A stretch of 40,425 nucleotides of DNA from JABJGO01 sp963921245 (GTDB lineage Bacteria; Pseudomonadota; Alphaproteobacteria; Rhodospirillales; Casp-alpha2). The stretch lies in contig CAWUEY030000002.1 in the NCBI GenBank assembly GCA_963921245.4, positions 1 to 40,425 on the forward strand. The letters are read 5' to 3'. This document shows positions 8,080 to 15,393 of the stretch, piece by piece. The position numbers were made by a program, and so were the translations under genes. The number at the start of each line of letters is the position of its first letter. Position 1 is the first letter of the stretch. Under the pieces are notes generated by a model that was not told the DNA's origin, did no database searches, and saw nothing but the letters and a program-made list of their open reading frames with translations.

Positions 8080-11000
8080 TGGCCTATCCGCCCTTTGCCG
8101 GCTCAGGCAGCACGACAACCTCCGGCCAGACCGCCGCGCAGGTTGATGCGGCGATCCAGGCGGCACTCGCCAATGTGGACGCGGACAAATATCTGGGCAC
8201 GCTGGGCGCGGGCGGGGATTTTGCCCAGTTTCCAGCGGCCAATGCGGGCGAGTTTGTCATTGCGCTGGCTGATGCCACGATCAACACGGTGACGGTGCGC
8301 CAAGGGCATCGCTATCGCTGCACCACGGACGGCACCGCACAGGGCACCGGCGCAAACTGGGCAGAGCTTTTAGAGCCGCCTTTTGTGGATTTCAGCGCCT
8401 TGGCGGCGGGCGATGTGCCTATGGCCAATGCGGCAGGCGACGGATTGACCGCCTCAGGGGCCCGCCAGATCGGCACCAACCTGATCATGCCGGAGACCAC
8501 GCAACTCCAGAGCCGTGCGGCGTTTCTGGGCTCCAGCGGGCGGTTGCTGTCGACCGGCTCGTTTTTGAATATTCAAAACACCGTGACGGATATGGTCTAC
8601 GAGGTCGTGGATTATGAGGCCCCAGGCGACGATGCCAGCGGGCCGGCCTCCCGCATCGCCTATGGCGCGCGCGAAGCGTCTTTTACCAACGTCGTCAACG
8701 CGCCTGTTGGGGATCGCCGCAATGTGGCGGTGAACAACAAGTCTTTTGAATGGAACGCGGGTTTCTTTGGCCGGGTCTGGGAGTTCCGTTTTACCTTCGC
8801 CAGCGCGGTCACCAATTTCCGCATGCGCATCGTCAACAACGACAATGGCCGTGCGGTCTATTCGTTTCCTAATGAGATGGCCTGGGAGACCGGCGAGGGT
8901 GGTCCGGATTACGCCGCCGGTGAGATCGATATCCCGCTGCAAGGCGTGACCGCGCCGATGTTTGCCAGCCCCAGCATCACCTACCGCGTTGAGCTGCGTG
9001 CCGATGGCGGGACCTTGACCGAACGCGCCAGCGACAGCCTGCCCGCCATGGGCATTTTGCGCCAGCTGGCGTCTCGTGTCGTGCTGCAGGATCGCGGCGC
9101 GCTGACGCCCTTGGGGACGATTGGGACAGCGGCGGCGGATTTTCAGGACTGGCCTGCGGCCCATGCGGGTGAATATGTTCGCGCCAATGCCGACATCACG
9201 ATTGGTGGCGTGGATCTGACCGAGAACGACTGGTGGGTCTGCGAGCGCGACGAGACCGCAGCGGGCACCGCGGCGAACTGGGCGCGGGTGCTGTTTCCGG
9301 CGTCTGGTGGGTCGGTTTCGGCGCCCGATCCGGCGCAATATGTCGCCGATAACGTGCTGCCGGTGGCGAAAAGCGACAACCTGATCAACTCCCGCATTGC
9401 TCAGACACAGACTTTTGCGACCGTGACACAGAGCACAGATGTGACGTTGCGCGACGAGTCTGGCACATCGACAGCGGCCACTGTGACCAACGTCGATTTT
9501 GGCGTGGATTTCACACTCTCCTCGGCGCAGGTTGTCAATGCGTTGGGGTTGCGGATGCAACGCGCCGATGCGGCCACCGGTGCGTCGCCAACCAGCGTTC
9601 GTTTGCGTGTCACAGAAATTCGCAACACAACGACCAACAGTGTCATTTACGATGACGCGTCAGGCGATTTTGAGACGCTCCGGTTTCTGGGTGACGCTTT
9701 TGAAGATCGGTTCGTGCCCCTGACGCAGGACGTCGCGCTGCCCGCTGATGCGTTGCGCGTGACCTTTACGCCGCAAGATCGGTTTGCCCTTCGCGGGCGG
9801 GATGCGCAACGCAAACACTTGATCGGGCGCTACAACCGCACGACGCGCATTGCCGATCAAGTGGACCTGGGCAAATTAACGGGCGTCACCGCGCACACCA
9901 TTCCGCGGGCCGAGGGGGACAGCTTAGAGGATTCTGTGCTGGTTCAGGTCGGCAACACGGTTGCCGTCCGGCGCGACGGCACATTTGCGCTGCTTGCCCC
10001 GGAAACGGGCGCGACCTATGCCCAGGCGCCCACAACCGGCAATAGCGTCGATCTGACACTGAGCGCGGATCAAACGATCAACAGCGTGGGTCTGAGCGCG
10101 CAGCGACACGTGGACACCAACGCGCTGGGGCTGCCGGTGTTCCGCAACACCCTGTCGGTGCGCATCGACCGCATTTTGCGCACCGACACCAATGCGGAGC
10201 TTTATAACAACCAATCTGGACCGGTCGAAGTGATCCGGCACATCCCGGCGCATCCGACGGTCTATTATTTCAGCCTGAACACGGAAGTTGATCTCCCCCA
10301 AAACGTGCCGTTGCGGTTCGAGATCGAGGTGGACGCCAATGGCGCAGAACTCCTGACGCAGACAGACGGCACCACCTTTGCCCTTTACGGCCATGGCGGG
10401 GTTGATTACCCGGTGCTGGACAGTGCGCGCACGATCGCCACATCCGGCGGGCTGGAGGGCGGCGGCGACCTCAGCACCGATCTGACCTTGTCGATTGCAG
10501 ATGACGGTGTCACGGCCGACAAACTGGCGACAGCCGCCTTTGCCAATGGCACGCAGGTTAATCAGGCCACAGCAACGGACCTGATTGTCTCGCCCTATCG
10601 GTTGCAAAACAGGCTGGAAACGCTGTCGTTTGACCGGTTTCGCGGCACGATCGCCGCGTCCGGGGCGGACTTAAGTGCGTTTCCCGCAGCCGATCGGGGT
10701 GACTATGTGGTCGCGGCAGCTTCTCCGGGCACCGTGAACGGCACGGCGCTTGTCGCCGGGACCACCTATCGGTGCACGACCAACAATACCACTGCAAACA
10801 CACCCGCCAATTGGCAGGCGCTGCCGGTGCCGGAGGTCACGCTCGCAGATACCGGTTGGATTACTCTGTCGCCGAGGTCGCCCTGGGGCAATTTTGGGGG
10901 CTCTTGGCCAAGCCGGTACCGCAGGATTGGTGACGTTGTGTACGTTCAATTGGCCGTTAGCACCGCCAGCACAGTATCGGGTGCCGTGCAGGTCCCGACA

Positions 11001-11171
11001 ATCTTACCCGCCAGCGTGCGCCCGTTACGGTTCGTAACCTTCCATTGGGTATCTGGGTCAGCCTATCGACAAGGTGTTGTGAACACCAATGGTAATATCC
11101 AGGGCGTTAATCTTGCCAGCGGGAACGCCAGCACACTAAGCAGCGCCAATTTCAGCTTCCCGGTGGGGTAA
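8079..11171 (+). CDS. Large fibre protein (head fibre or long tail fibre)
   Basis: This 1030-residue repetitive beta-rich protein has three related modules of about 60-65 residues beginning near residues 40, 345 and 885. Each has a DFAQFPAANAGEFV-like line, then RCTTDGTAQGTGANW-like or WVCERDETAAGTAANW-like text. Two longer beta modules occupy roughly 445-590 and 645-785. A GGLEGGGDLSTDLTLSI motif (about 790) is a familiar phage-fibre signature. The C-terminal 110 residues (DTGWITLSP, YRRIGDVVYVQL, LPASVRPLRFV) resemble receptor-binding fibre tips. It lies between head and lysis/neck genes, so it may decorate the capsid; a tail attachment is also possible. Confidence 0.75.
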   Translation: MAYPPFAGSGSTTTSGQTAAQVDAAIQAALANVDADKYLGTLGAGGDFAQFPAANAGEFVIALADATINTVTVRQGHRYRCTTDGTAQGTGANWAELLEPPFVDFSALAAGDVPMANAAGDGLTASGARQIGTNLIMPETTQLQSRAAFLGSSGRLLSTGSFLNIQNTVTDMVYEVVDYEAPGDDASGPASRIAYGAREASFTNVVNAPVGDRRNVAVNNKSFEWNAGFFGRVWEFRFTFASAVTNFRMRIVNNDNGRAVYSFPNEMAWETGEGGPDYAAGEIDIPLQGVTAPMFASPSITYRVELRADGGTLTERASDSLPAMGILRQLASRVVLQDRGALTPLGTIGTAAADFQDWPAAHAGEYVRANADITIGGVDLTENDWWVCERDETAAGTAANWARVLFPASGGSVSAPDPAQYVADNVLPVAKSDNLINSRIAQTQTFATVTQSTDVTLRDESGTSTAATVTNVDFGVDFTLSSAQVVNALGLRMQRADAATGASPTSVRLRVTEIRNTTTNSVIYDDASGDFETLRFLGDAFEDRFVPLTQDVALPADALRVTFTPQDRFALRGRDAQRKHLIGRYNRTTRIADQVDLGKLTGVTAHTIPRAEGDSLEDSVLVQVGNTVAVRRDGTFALLAPETGATYAQAPTTGNSVDLTLSADQTINSVGLSAQRHVDTNALGLPVFRNTLSVRIDRILRTDTNAELYNNQSGPVEVIRHIPAHPTVYYFSLNTEVDLPQNVPLRFEIEVDANGAELLTQTDGTTFALYGHGGVDYPVLDSARTIATSGGLEGGGDLSTDLTLSIADDGVTADKLATAAFANGTQVNQATATDLIVSPYRLQNRLETLSFDRFRGTIAASGADLSAFPAADRGDYVVAAASPGTVNGTALVAGTTYRCTTNNTTANTPANWQALPVPEVTLADTGWITLSPRSPWGNFGGSWPSRYRRIGDVVYVQLAVSTASTVSGAVQVPTILPASVRPLRFVTFHWVSGSAYRQGVVNTNGNIQGVNLASGNASTLSSANFSFPVG

Positions 11172-11174
11172 ATT

Positions 11175-11468
11175 GTGACCGATAGCAGCAACTTCACCCC
11201 CAATCTCGGACCCCGCGTTGAGCGATTGGAAAAAAACGTGGAGGGCGTCACGGCCCGCGTGCGTGTGCTGGAGCAGGAGGTGGGCGAGACCCGTGCGCTG
11301 CGCTCGGAACGGGATAAGCGCATTTTTGAAAAACTGGAAGACATCCAGCAACGACTTGACCGCATGGACACGCACCGCGTTTGGGTAACACGAACGGTCC
11401 TGGGCGCCGTCATACTGGCCGTGGTGGCGTTCCTGCTGCGCGGCGGCCTCAACATAGGGGGGAGCTGA
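11175..11468 (+). CDS. Coiled-coil membrane protein, XhlA/holin-like lysis accessory
   Basis: The product has 97 residues from GTG 11175. Residues 10-70 form a heptad-rich coiled coil (VERLEKNVEGVTARVRVLEQ), and residues about 72-90 are a single transmembrane helix (VTRTVLGAVILAVVAFLL). The lysozyme gene starts 2 bases after its stop. This order and architecture match haemolysin XhlA-like and class III holin-like proteins placed before endolysins. Whether it is the holin itself is unproven, because a two-segment membrane protein at 38958-39242 is a second candidate. Confidence 0.6.
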   Translation: MTDSSNFTPNLGPRVERLEKNVEGVTARVRVLEQEVGETRALRSERDKRIFEKLEDIQQRLDRMDTHRVWVTRTVLGAVILAVVAFLLRGGLNIGGS

Positions 11469-11469
11469 C

Positions 11470-11994
11470 ATGGTGAACATCAATCAGGACACACGTGATC
11501 TAATCAAACGTTTCGAAGGGTTGCGCCTGACCGCCTATCACTGTTCGGCAGGGGTGGTGACCATTGGCTACGGCTATACCAATCGCGCCGGGTTTGGGCC
11601 CGGCGTCAAGCTGGGTGACGTGTGGTCTGAAGCGCAGGCCGACGCGATGCTGGCAGCAGGTCTCAGTCGGTGCGCTGACCAGGTGCTGGCGTTACTCACG
11701 CGCGCACCCACCGACAACCAGTTCGGCGCGATGGTGTCACTGGCTTACAATATTGGGATCAGTGCGTTTCGAAAATCGACCTGCTTGAAGCGGTTCAACG
11801 CGGGCGACATCGAGGGCGCGGCCGAAGCGCTCACCTGGTTCAACCAGGCGGACGGTAAAGTGCTGCAAGGACTGGTGCGTCGCCGTGAGGCCGAGTCCGA
11901 TCTGTTTCTCAACGGCATACGTCAAACGGGTGATAGGGCCGCCGCGCGGCAAGACGGTGCGGATTCCCAAGGTTTCGGAGGCGGTGTGCGATGA
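11470..11994 (+). CDS. Endolysin, T4-type lysozyme (GH24)
   Basis: This murein-degrading enzyme cleaves the glycan backbone at lysis. The 174-residue protein has the GH24 N-terminal motif: RFEG with catalytic Glu16, then YHCSAGVVTIGYGYT with Cys25 and Thr31. The spacing 16/25/31 equals the T4 lysozyme Glu11/Asp20/Thr26 triad, so the usual Asp is Cys here. The second half (GAMVSLAYNIG; LVRRREAESDLF) is also typical. There is no N-terminal signal or SAR helix, so export would need a holin. The start follows GGGGGAGCTGAC. Its end overlaps the next gene (ATGA). Confidence 0.92.
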   Translation: MVNINQDTRDLIKRFEGLRLTAYHCSAGVVTIGYGYTNRAGFGPGVKLGDVWSEAQADAMLAAGLSRCADQVLALLTRAPTDNQFGAMVSLAYNIGISAFRKSTCLKRFNAGDIEGAAEALTWFNQADGKVLQGLVRRREAESDLFLNGIRQTGDRAAARQDGADSQGFGGGVR

Positions 11995-12389
11995 CGACGG
12001 CGTATCCCATCACCGCGGCCGAGGTTCGCGACGGGCTGACCGGCGTGTCCGTCTCGGATACCGACATGGCTGGCTTGATTGCCTTTGCCGACACCGCTGA
12101 TACTTGCCTGCGCAACAACAACGTCGAACAGGCGTTGGGCCAGACGCTCAAGCGGCTCTTTATCCGCCACATCGCCACCACGCAGCGTGATGGCGGGTCG
12201 GTGACCAACGAGCGAGCGGTCTCGGGCGCCTCGCGCAGCTATAGCGATATGGGCGGCGATAAGACCGGCTATCTCGACACGCTCAAGCGGTTGGATCGTT
12301 GGGGCTGTGTCTATGGGCTGGCAGTGAGCAACACGCCGATCCAACTTCGCTCAATTGGGCGTAGACCAGAACGACGGAGTACCTGGTGA
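11991..12389 (+). CDS. Head-tail connector (adaptor) protein
   Basis: The 132-residue protein has an N-terminal part rich in helix formers (AAEVRDGLTGVSVSDTDMAGLIAFAD) and a DTCLRNNNVEQALGQTLKRLFIRHIA segment, like gp6-type or DUF4054-type adaptors that sit under the portal. Its ATG overlaps the lysozyme stop, and it begins the canonical neck series connector, stopper, gp10-like, terminator. Family assignment is mainly by position, length and helical pattern. Confidence 0.65.
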   Translation: MTTAYPITAAEVRDGLTGVSVSDTDMAGLIAFADTADTCLRNNNVEQALGQTLKRLFIRHIATTQRDGGSVTNERAVSGASRSYSDMGGDKTGYLDTLKRLDRWGCVYGLAVSNTPIQLRSIGRRPERRSTW

Positions 12390-12736
12390 TGGGCAGTTTC
12401 AGTGCCTGGTCCTATAGCTCTCGTCTGACCATCTGGCCCATCACGTATGACCAGTTTGCCCAGCCGCAAGCTGGCGAGCCCTATCGCGTCAATGGCTCGT
12501 TTCAGGCCGGCGGCACGGCGGCGCGGGATGATGACAATATTGAGTTTATCCCTAACGCGACCTTCTGGTTCGAGCTGGGTGCGGGTCAACCGGCGCCGCA
12601 GCGGCAATGGCATATCGCCGTGGGCGAGCATGACAGCGACCGCCCCACCAGCGCAGAGCCGATCCGTGTGGTTCAGACCTACGACATCAGTCAGTTTGAA
12701 GCGGGGTCCTTGCCCGATTACAAGGTGATGACCTGA
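12389..12736 (+). CDS. Head closure/neck protein
   Basis: The product has 115 residues from ATG 12389, which overlaps the upstream stop as TGATG; a GTG at 12386 is the alternative start. The protein is beta-rich with little helix (WSYSSRLTIWPITYDQF; VVQTYDISQFEAGS). It occupies the stopper or head-completion position between adaptor and gp10-like genes. No family was recognised from sequence alone, so the role is inferred from gene order. Confidence 0.55.
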   Translation: MGSFSAWSYSSRLTIWPITYDQFAQPQAGEPYRVNGSFQAGGTAARDDDNIEFIPNATFWFELGAGQPAPQRQWHIAVGEHDSDRPTSAEPIRVVQTYDISQFEAGSLPDYKVMT

Positions 12737-13134
12737 TGGCCATCAAGATTACCGGCATAAAAAAAGCCAGGCGAGCGCTGAACAAGGTCAAGCACCAGAT
12801 GCCCGAGGCCAGCGAACAGTTTGTCTTTGCCGCGTTGACCGGTATTGAGCAGCACACAGTGCCCTATGTACCGGTGGATACGTCAAACCTGGTCAACTCA
12901 AGACACGTCACCAGCAGCACGGAAGGCACGCGCGTCACTGGCACGCTCAGTTATGGCGGTACGGTCAGGAGAGACAAGCATATCGGCGCACGCGTGGCCT
13001 ATGCTCGCTACGTGCATGACGGCCCGCAACGCAACTGGCAGAAACCGGGCGCCTCCAACAAGTTCCTCGCTAAAGGCGTCCAGGACTTCATCCGCGATGA
13101 TCTTGACGACTTGATCAAGGCGTTCTCGCCATGA
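12736..13134 (+). CDS. HK97 gp10-like neck/tail component
   Basis: This 132-residue protein shows the gp10-like pattern. An N-terminal helix ends in ALTGIEQHTVPYVPVDTSNL, followed by a VTGTLSYGG strand, then VAYARYVHDG and a C-terminal amphipathic helix. The segments VPVDTSNL and YARYVHDG are hallmarks of the HK97-gp10_like family, which joins head-closure and tail-terminator rings. Start and stop overlap both neighbours (TGATG upstream, ATGA downstream). Confidence 0.8.
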   Translation: MAIKITGIKKARRALNKVKHQMPEASEQFVFAALTGIEQHTVPYVPVDTSNLVNSRHVTSSTEGTRVTGTLSYGGTVRRDKHIGARVAYARYVHDGPQRNWQKPGASNKFLAKGVQDFIRDDLDDLIKAFSP

Positions 13135-13532
13135 GCGTCTCTTTGCTGCAACGTGTTCATGATCATCTAGCAGCGGCAACGCCCAGCCTGCTACGCGACT
13201 ACGCCGTGCGATTTTATCGCTGGGTCGACAGCGACATGAAGTCGGGTCAGATTATCTTGTTCAACCTACCGGGCACCTATGGTCCCGGCGCACATGTCAT
13301 CCAGCGCCCTGACGTATCGATCCAGATATTGTGCAATCCCGATCAGGTGACCGCAGGCGACGCAAGAATGTTGTCGATCCTGCAATACTTTCGATTACAT
13401 TTCGAGATCATGAGCGACAACGGCAACGCCTTCAACGCGGTCCCGCTTGGCCACTATGACGGGCCACGCTATCTGCAAAACAACCGTGCACTGTTCGATC
13501 TGCGCGTGCGCTGCATGGTGGAGGATATGTGA
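13131..13532 (+). CDS. Tail terminator protein
   Basis: The 133-residue protein starts with a helix (SLLQRVHDHLAAA), followed by strands PDVSIQILCNP and LFDLRVRCMVEDM. This layout fits tail-terminator/minor tail proteins (lambda gpU/HK97-type) that cap the finished tube. It lies immediately before the tail-tube gene, as expected, and overlaps the gp10-like gene by ATGA and a 31-residue frame downstream by TGATG. The call rests on position and fold pattern. Confidence 0.65.
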   Translation: MSVSLLQRVHDHLAAATPSLLRDYAVRFYRWVDSDMKSGQIILFNLPGTYGPGAHVIQRPDVSIQILCNPDQVTAGDARMLSILQYFRLHFEIMSDNGNAFNAVPLGHYDGPRYLQNNRALFDLRVRCMVEDM

Positions 13533-13627
13533 TGGCTTTTGCAGAACGACAACCAATTAAGGCTGAAAGTGCGGGCGTCATTGATGTTTGCGCGTCCTTT
13601 CAGTCGAGCCGAGTTTATACAACATGA
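13532..13627 (+). CDS. Possible 31-residue peptide sharing the tail-tube start sequence
   Basis: ATG 13532 overlaps the tail-terminator stop (TGATG) and opens a 31-codon frame starting MAFAERQPIKAES and ending TGA 13625-13627. Its first 13 bases (ATGGCTTTTGCAG) are identical to the start of the tail-tube gene at 13641. It may be a relic of the original, coupled tail-tube start displaced by a rearrangement, or a real leader peptide. Only the frame and the repeat are visible; function is unknown. Confidence 0.3.
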   Translation: MAFAERQPIKAESAGVIDVCASFQSSRVYTT

Positions 13628-13640
13628 CAGGAGAACGAAC

Positions 13641-14744
13641 ATGGCTTTTGCAGGCAGAAGACTAAGAATTAGCGATATGCGCGATGTGGGTGTCGCCACC
13701 GAGATTGGCCCTGCGGATTTTGATATTGGCGAAACCGAGCCACGGGGTCTGGCGATCGCGCCGAATGGCACCGCCTATCTCGTCGGTGCGACACGCCATC
13801 GCCTGGCCACGCTCAACCTGGCCACTGGTATCGCCACCGAGATTGGCCCTGAGGATTTTGATATTGGCGAAACCGAACCAGGGAGTCTGGCGATCGCACC
13901 GAATGGCACCGCCTATCTCGTCGGTGCTGTACGCGATCGCCTGGCCACGCTCAACCTGGCCACTGGTGTCGCCACCGAGATTGGCCCTGCGGGGTTTAAC
14001 ATCGGTGAGACCTCGCCACAAGGTCTGGCGATCGCGCCGAATGGCACCGCCTATCTCGTCGGTGCGACACGTCATCGCCTGGCCACGCTCAACCTGGCCA
14101 CTGGTGTCGCCACCGAGATTGGCCCTGCGGGGTTTAACATCGGTGAGGTTTCTCCACGGGGTCTGGCGATCGCGCCGAATGGCACCGCCTATCTCGTCGG
14201 TGCTGCACGCGATCGCCTGGCCACGCTCAACCTGGCCACTGGTATCGCCACCGAGATTGGCCCTGCGGGGTTTAACATCGGTGAGACCTCGCCACAAGGT
14301 CTGGCGATCAGTCAGAGTCGGCGCGGATATATAGTCGGCAGTGTCTTGCAACGCTTGAGTTCGCTCAACCTCTCTAGGACAAGGATTGCGGGGGCCACCA
14401 GTGACAACTTCACGATCAACCGCGAATCCATTGACATTACCACCAAGGACGACATAGGCGTTCAGCACCTGCTGGGTGAAGTTGGGGTTTATAATATCGA
14501 GGCCAGTATCGAGGGCGTGCTGCAAGATTTGCGCCTGCTTGACCTTGTTGCTTCAAACTTACCCTCGACGCAGATCACACGTCTCTACGAGATTGACGTG
14601 GCGGGTCTTGGCACGTTCTCTGGCCCCTGGTTCATTTCCAGTTTCGAGGCCACCGGTACGGAAGGGGCTGAAGCCATCACTTTTACCGCCAATATCATGT
14701 CAGCGGGCGAAATGAATTTTGTGCCGGCGGCAGCAACGTCATAA
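13641..14744 (+). CDS. Major tail tube protein with inserted five-repeat beta-propeller-like domain
   Basis: The product has 367 residues from ATG 13641, which has a good ribosome site (CAGGAGAACGAAC). The first residues (MAFAGRRLRIS) and the last 125 (TRIAGATSDNFTIN, ESIDITTKDDIGV, a VEGVL-like strand, EATGTEGAEAITFT) match TP901-1/lambda-V-like tail tube proteins. Between them lie five tandem 46-residue repeats (residues about 19-248), each with GLAIAPNGTAYLVGA, RLATLNLATG and ATEIGPAGFNIGE, which look like beta-propeller blades. Normal members run straight from the N-terminal strand to the IAG segment. The inserted domain should project from the tail surface. A longer in-frame start at 13539 has no ribosome site. 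Confidence 0.8.
   Translation: MAFAGRRLRISDMRDVGVATEIGPADFDIGETEPRGLAIAPNGTAYLVGATRHRLATLNLATGIATEIGPEDFDIGETEPGSLAIAPNGTAYLVGAVRDRLATLNLATGVATEIGPAGFNIGETSPQGLAIAPNGTAYLVGATRHRLATLNLATGVATEIGPAGFNIGEVSPRGLAIAPNGTAYLVGAARDRLATLNLATGIATEIGPAGFNIGETSPQGLAISQSRRGYIVGSVLQRLSSLNLSRTRIAGATSDNFTINRESIDITTKDDIGVQHLLGEVGVYNIEASIEGVLQDLRLLDLVASNLPSTQITRLYEIDVAGLGTFSGPWFISSFEATGTEGAEAITFTANIMSAGEMNFVPAAATS
13695..14384 (+). repeat. Five tandem 138-bp repeats inside the tail tube gene
   Basis: Units start at 13695, 13833, 13971, 14109 and 14247, each beginning GCCACCGAGATTGGCCC. The first four are nearly identical at DNA level, differing mainly in the codons for the ATRHR/AVRDR/AARDR and TEPRG/TSPQG/VSPRG positions. 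The fifth is degenerate after GLAIS. High DNA identity indicates recent expansion and makes copy-number change by recombination likely. Confidence 0.92.
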
Positions 14745-14755
14745 AGGGGAAAACA

Positions 14756-15127
14756 ATGGCTGTGTTTCGTGAACTAAAGATACGCTGGAAGGGCAAACAT
14801 TACCTGTTTACCCCTTCCAACCGGCTGTTGCGGCGGATTGAGGAAGAAGTCGCGCTGACCGATGTGATCGCGGGCATTGCCGGCGGGAGGCCAAAGCTGA
14901 GCCATGTCGCGCTGGTGGTGGCGGAGTTTTTGATGGAAGCCGGTGTCGAGACAGCCGAAGATGACATTTACGCGGTGATCATGGACGACATTCAGGACGG
15001 CGCCACACAATTCACGCAGTGGTGTGAAGTGATTGCGCAGGCCGTCAGCCCCACCGAGGATGTGGCAAAAAACTCCAAAGGCTCGGCGGCCGCGAAAACA
15101 GCCCGCAAATCCGGGAACGCGGCGTAA
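14756..15127 (+). CDS. Tail assembly chaperone, upstream product (lambda G-like)
   Basis: This 123-residue protein starts after AAAGGGGAAAACA, at the lambda G position between tail tube and tape measure. The N-terminus (LKIRWKGKHYLFTPSNRLLRRIEEEV) and a central VVAEFLMEAGVE helix suit tail-assembly chaperones. Near its end the frame contains the slippery heptamer A AAA AAC at 15067-15073. A -1 shift there would add the downstream domain instead of terminating at 15125-15127. Chaperones of this kind coat the tape measure before tube polymerisation. Confidence 0.82.
   Translation: MAVFRELKIRWKGKHYLFTPSNRLLRRIEEEVALTDVIAGIAGGRPKLSHVALVVAEFLMEAGVETAEDDIYAVIMDDIQDGATQFTQWCEVIAQAVSPTEDVAKNSKGSAAAKTARKSGNAA
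15067..15073 (+). promoter_or_regulatory. Programmed -1 ribosomal frameshift heptamer A_AAA_AAC
   Basis: In the frame of the upstream chaperone the codons read GCA AAA AAC, so the heptamer AAAAAAC is correctly phased (X XXY YYZ). After a -1 slip the frame is open without a stop from 15073 through the next frame's ATG at 15145 to 15393. This reproduces the lambda G/GT arrangement. Slippage itself is inferred; heptamer phase and open frame are seen. Confidence 0.8.
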
Positions 15128-15393
15128 GGCTGCCGTGGACTGACATGTTTAAAAACGCGATGAATTGGAGGATCGCGCCGGATCAGTTCTGGTCCATGAC
15201 CCTGGCAGAATATTATGCCCTCGTTGACCTGCACGCGCCGAAGAATAAAGACGGCTCGAAGCTCACCACGGTGGCGGATCTACAAGCCGATCTGGCCATG
15301 TCGGATGCAGACTGGTGGGGCGTGGACAAGGGCACGCAGGGCGCCGCCGACAAAGCGCTTGCTGCACAATTGATGGGGCCGTCGCATGGCTGA
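15073..15393 (+). CDS. Tail assembly chaperone, -1 frameshift extension (lambda T-like domain)
   Basis: If ribosomes slip at 15067-15073, reading continues LQRLGGRENSP... into MFKNAMNWRIAPDQFWSMTLAEYYAL..., adding about 106 residues to the first 106 of the upstream chaperone. The IAPDQFWSMTLAEYYAL segment is the usual signature of the T-like domain (P-x-x-FW-x-MT-x-E), which binds the tail tube. An internal ATG at 15145 has no clear ribosome site, so the fusion product is more likely than separate translation. The stop overlaps the tape measure start. Confidence 0.75.
   Translation, partial: LQRLGGRENSPQIRERGVRLPWTDMFKNAMNWRIAPDQFWSMTLAEYYALVDLHAPKNKDGSKLTTVADLQADLAMSDADWWGVDKGTQGAADKALAAQLMGPSHG

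Noticed and set aside
8454..9560. Leftward 368-codon frame inside the fibre gene
   Set aside because: Arg/His-rich antisense shadow with no start signal; the fibre modules lie on the other strand.
13695..14384. Diversity-generating retroelement target (variable repeat)
   Set aside because: No reverse transcriptase gene or template repeat is present, and the differences are not concentrated at adenines.
13662..14525. Leftward 287-codon frame opposite the tail tube gene
   Set aside because: It mirrors the 138-bp repeats; no ribosome site or domain, and the opposite strand encodes recognised tail tube sequence.
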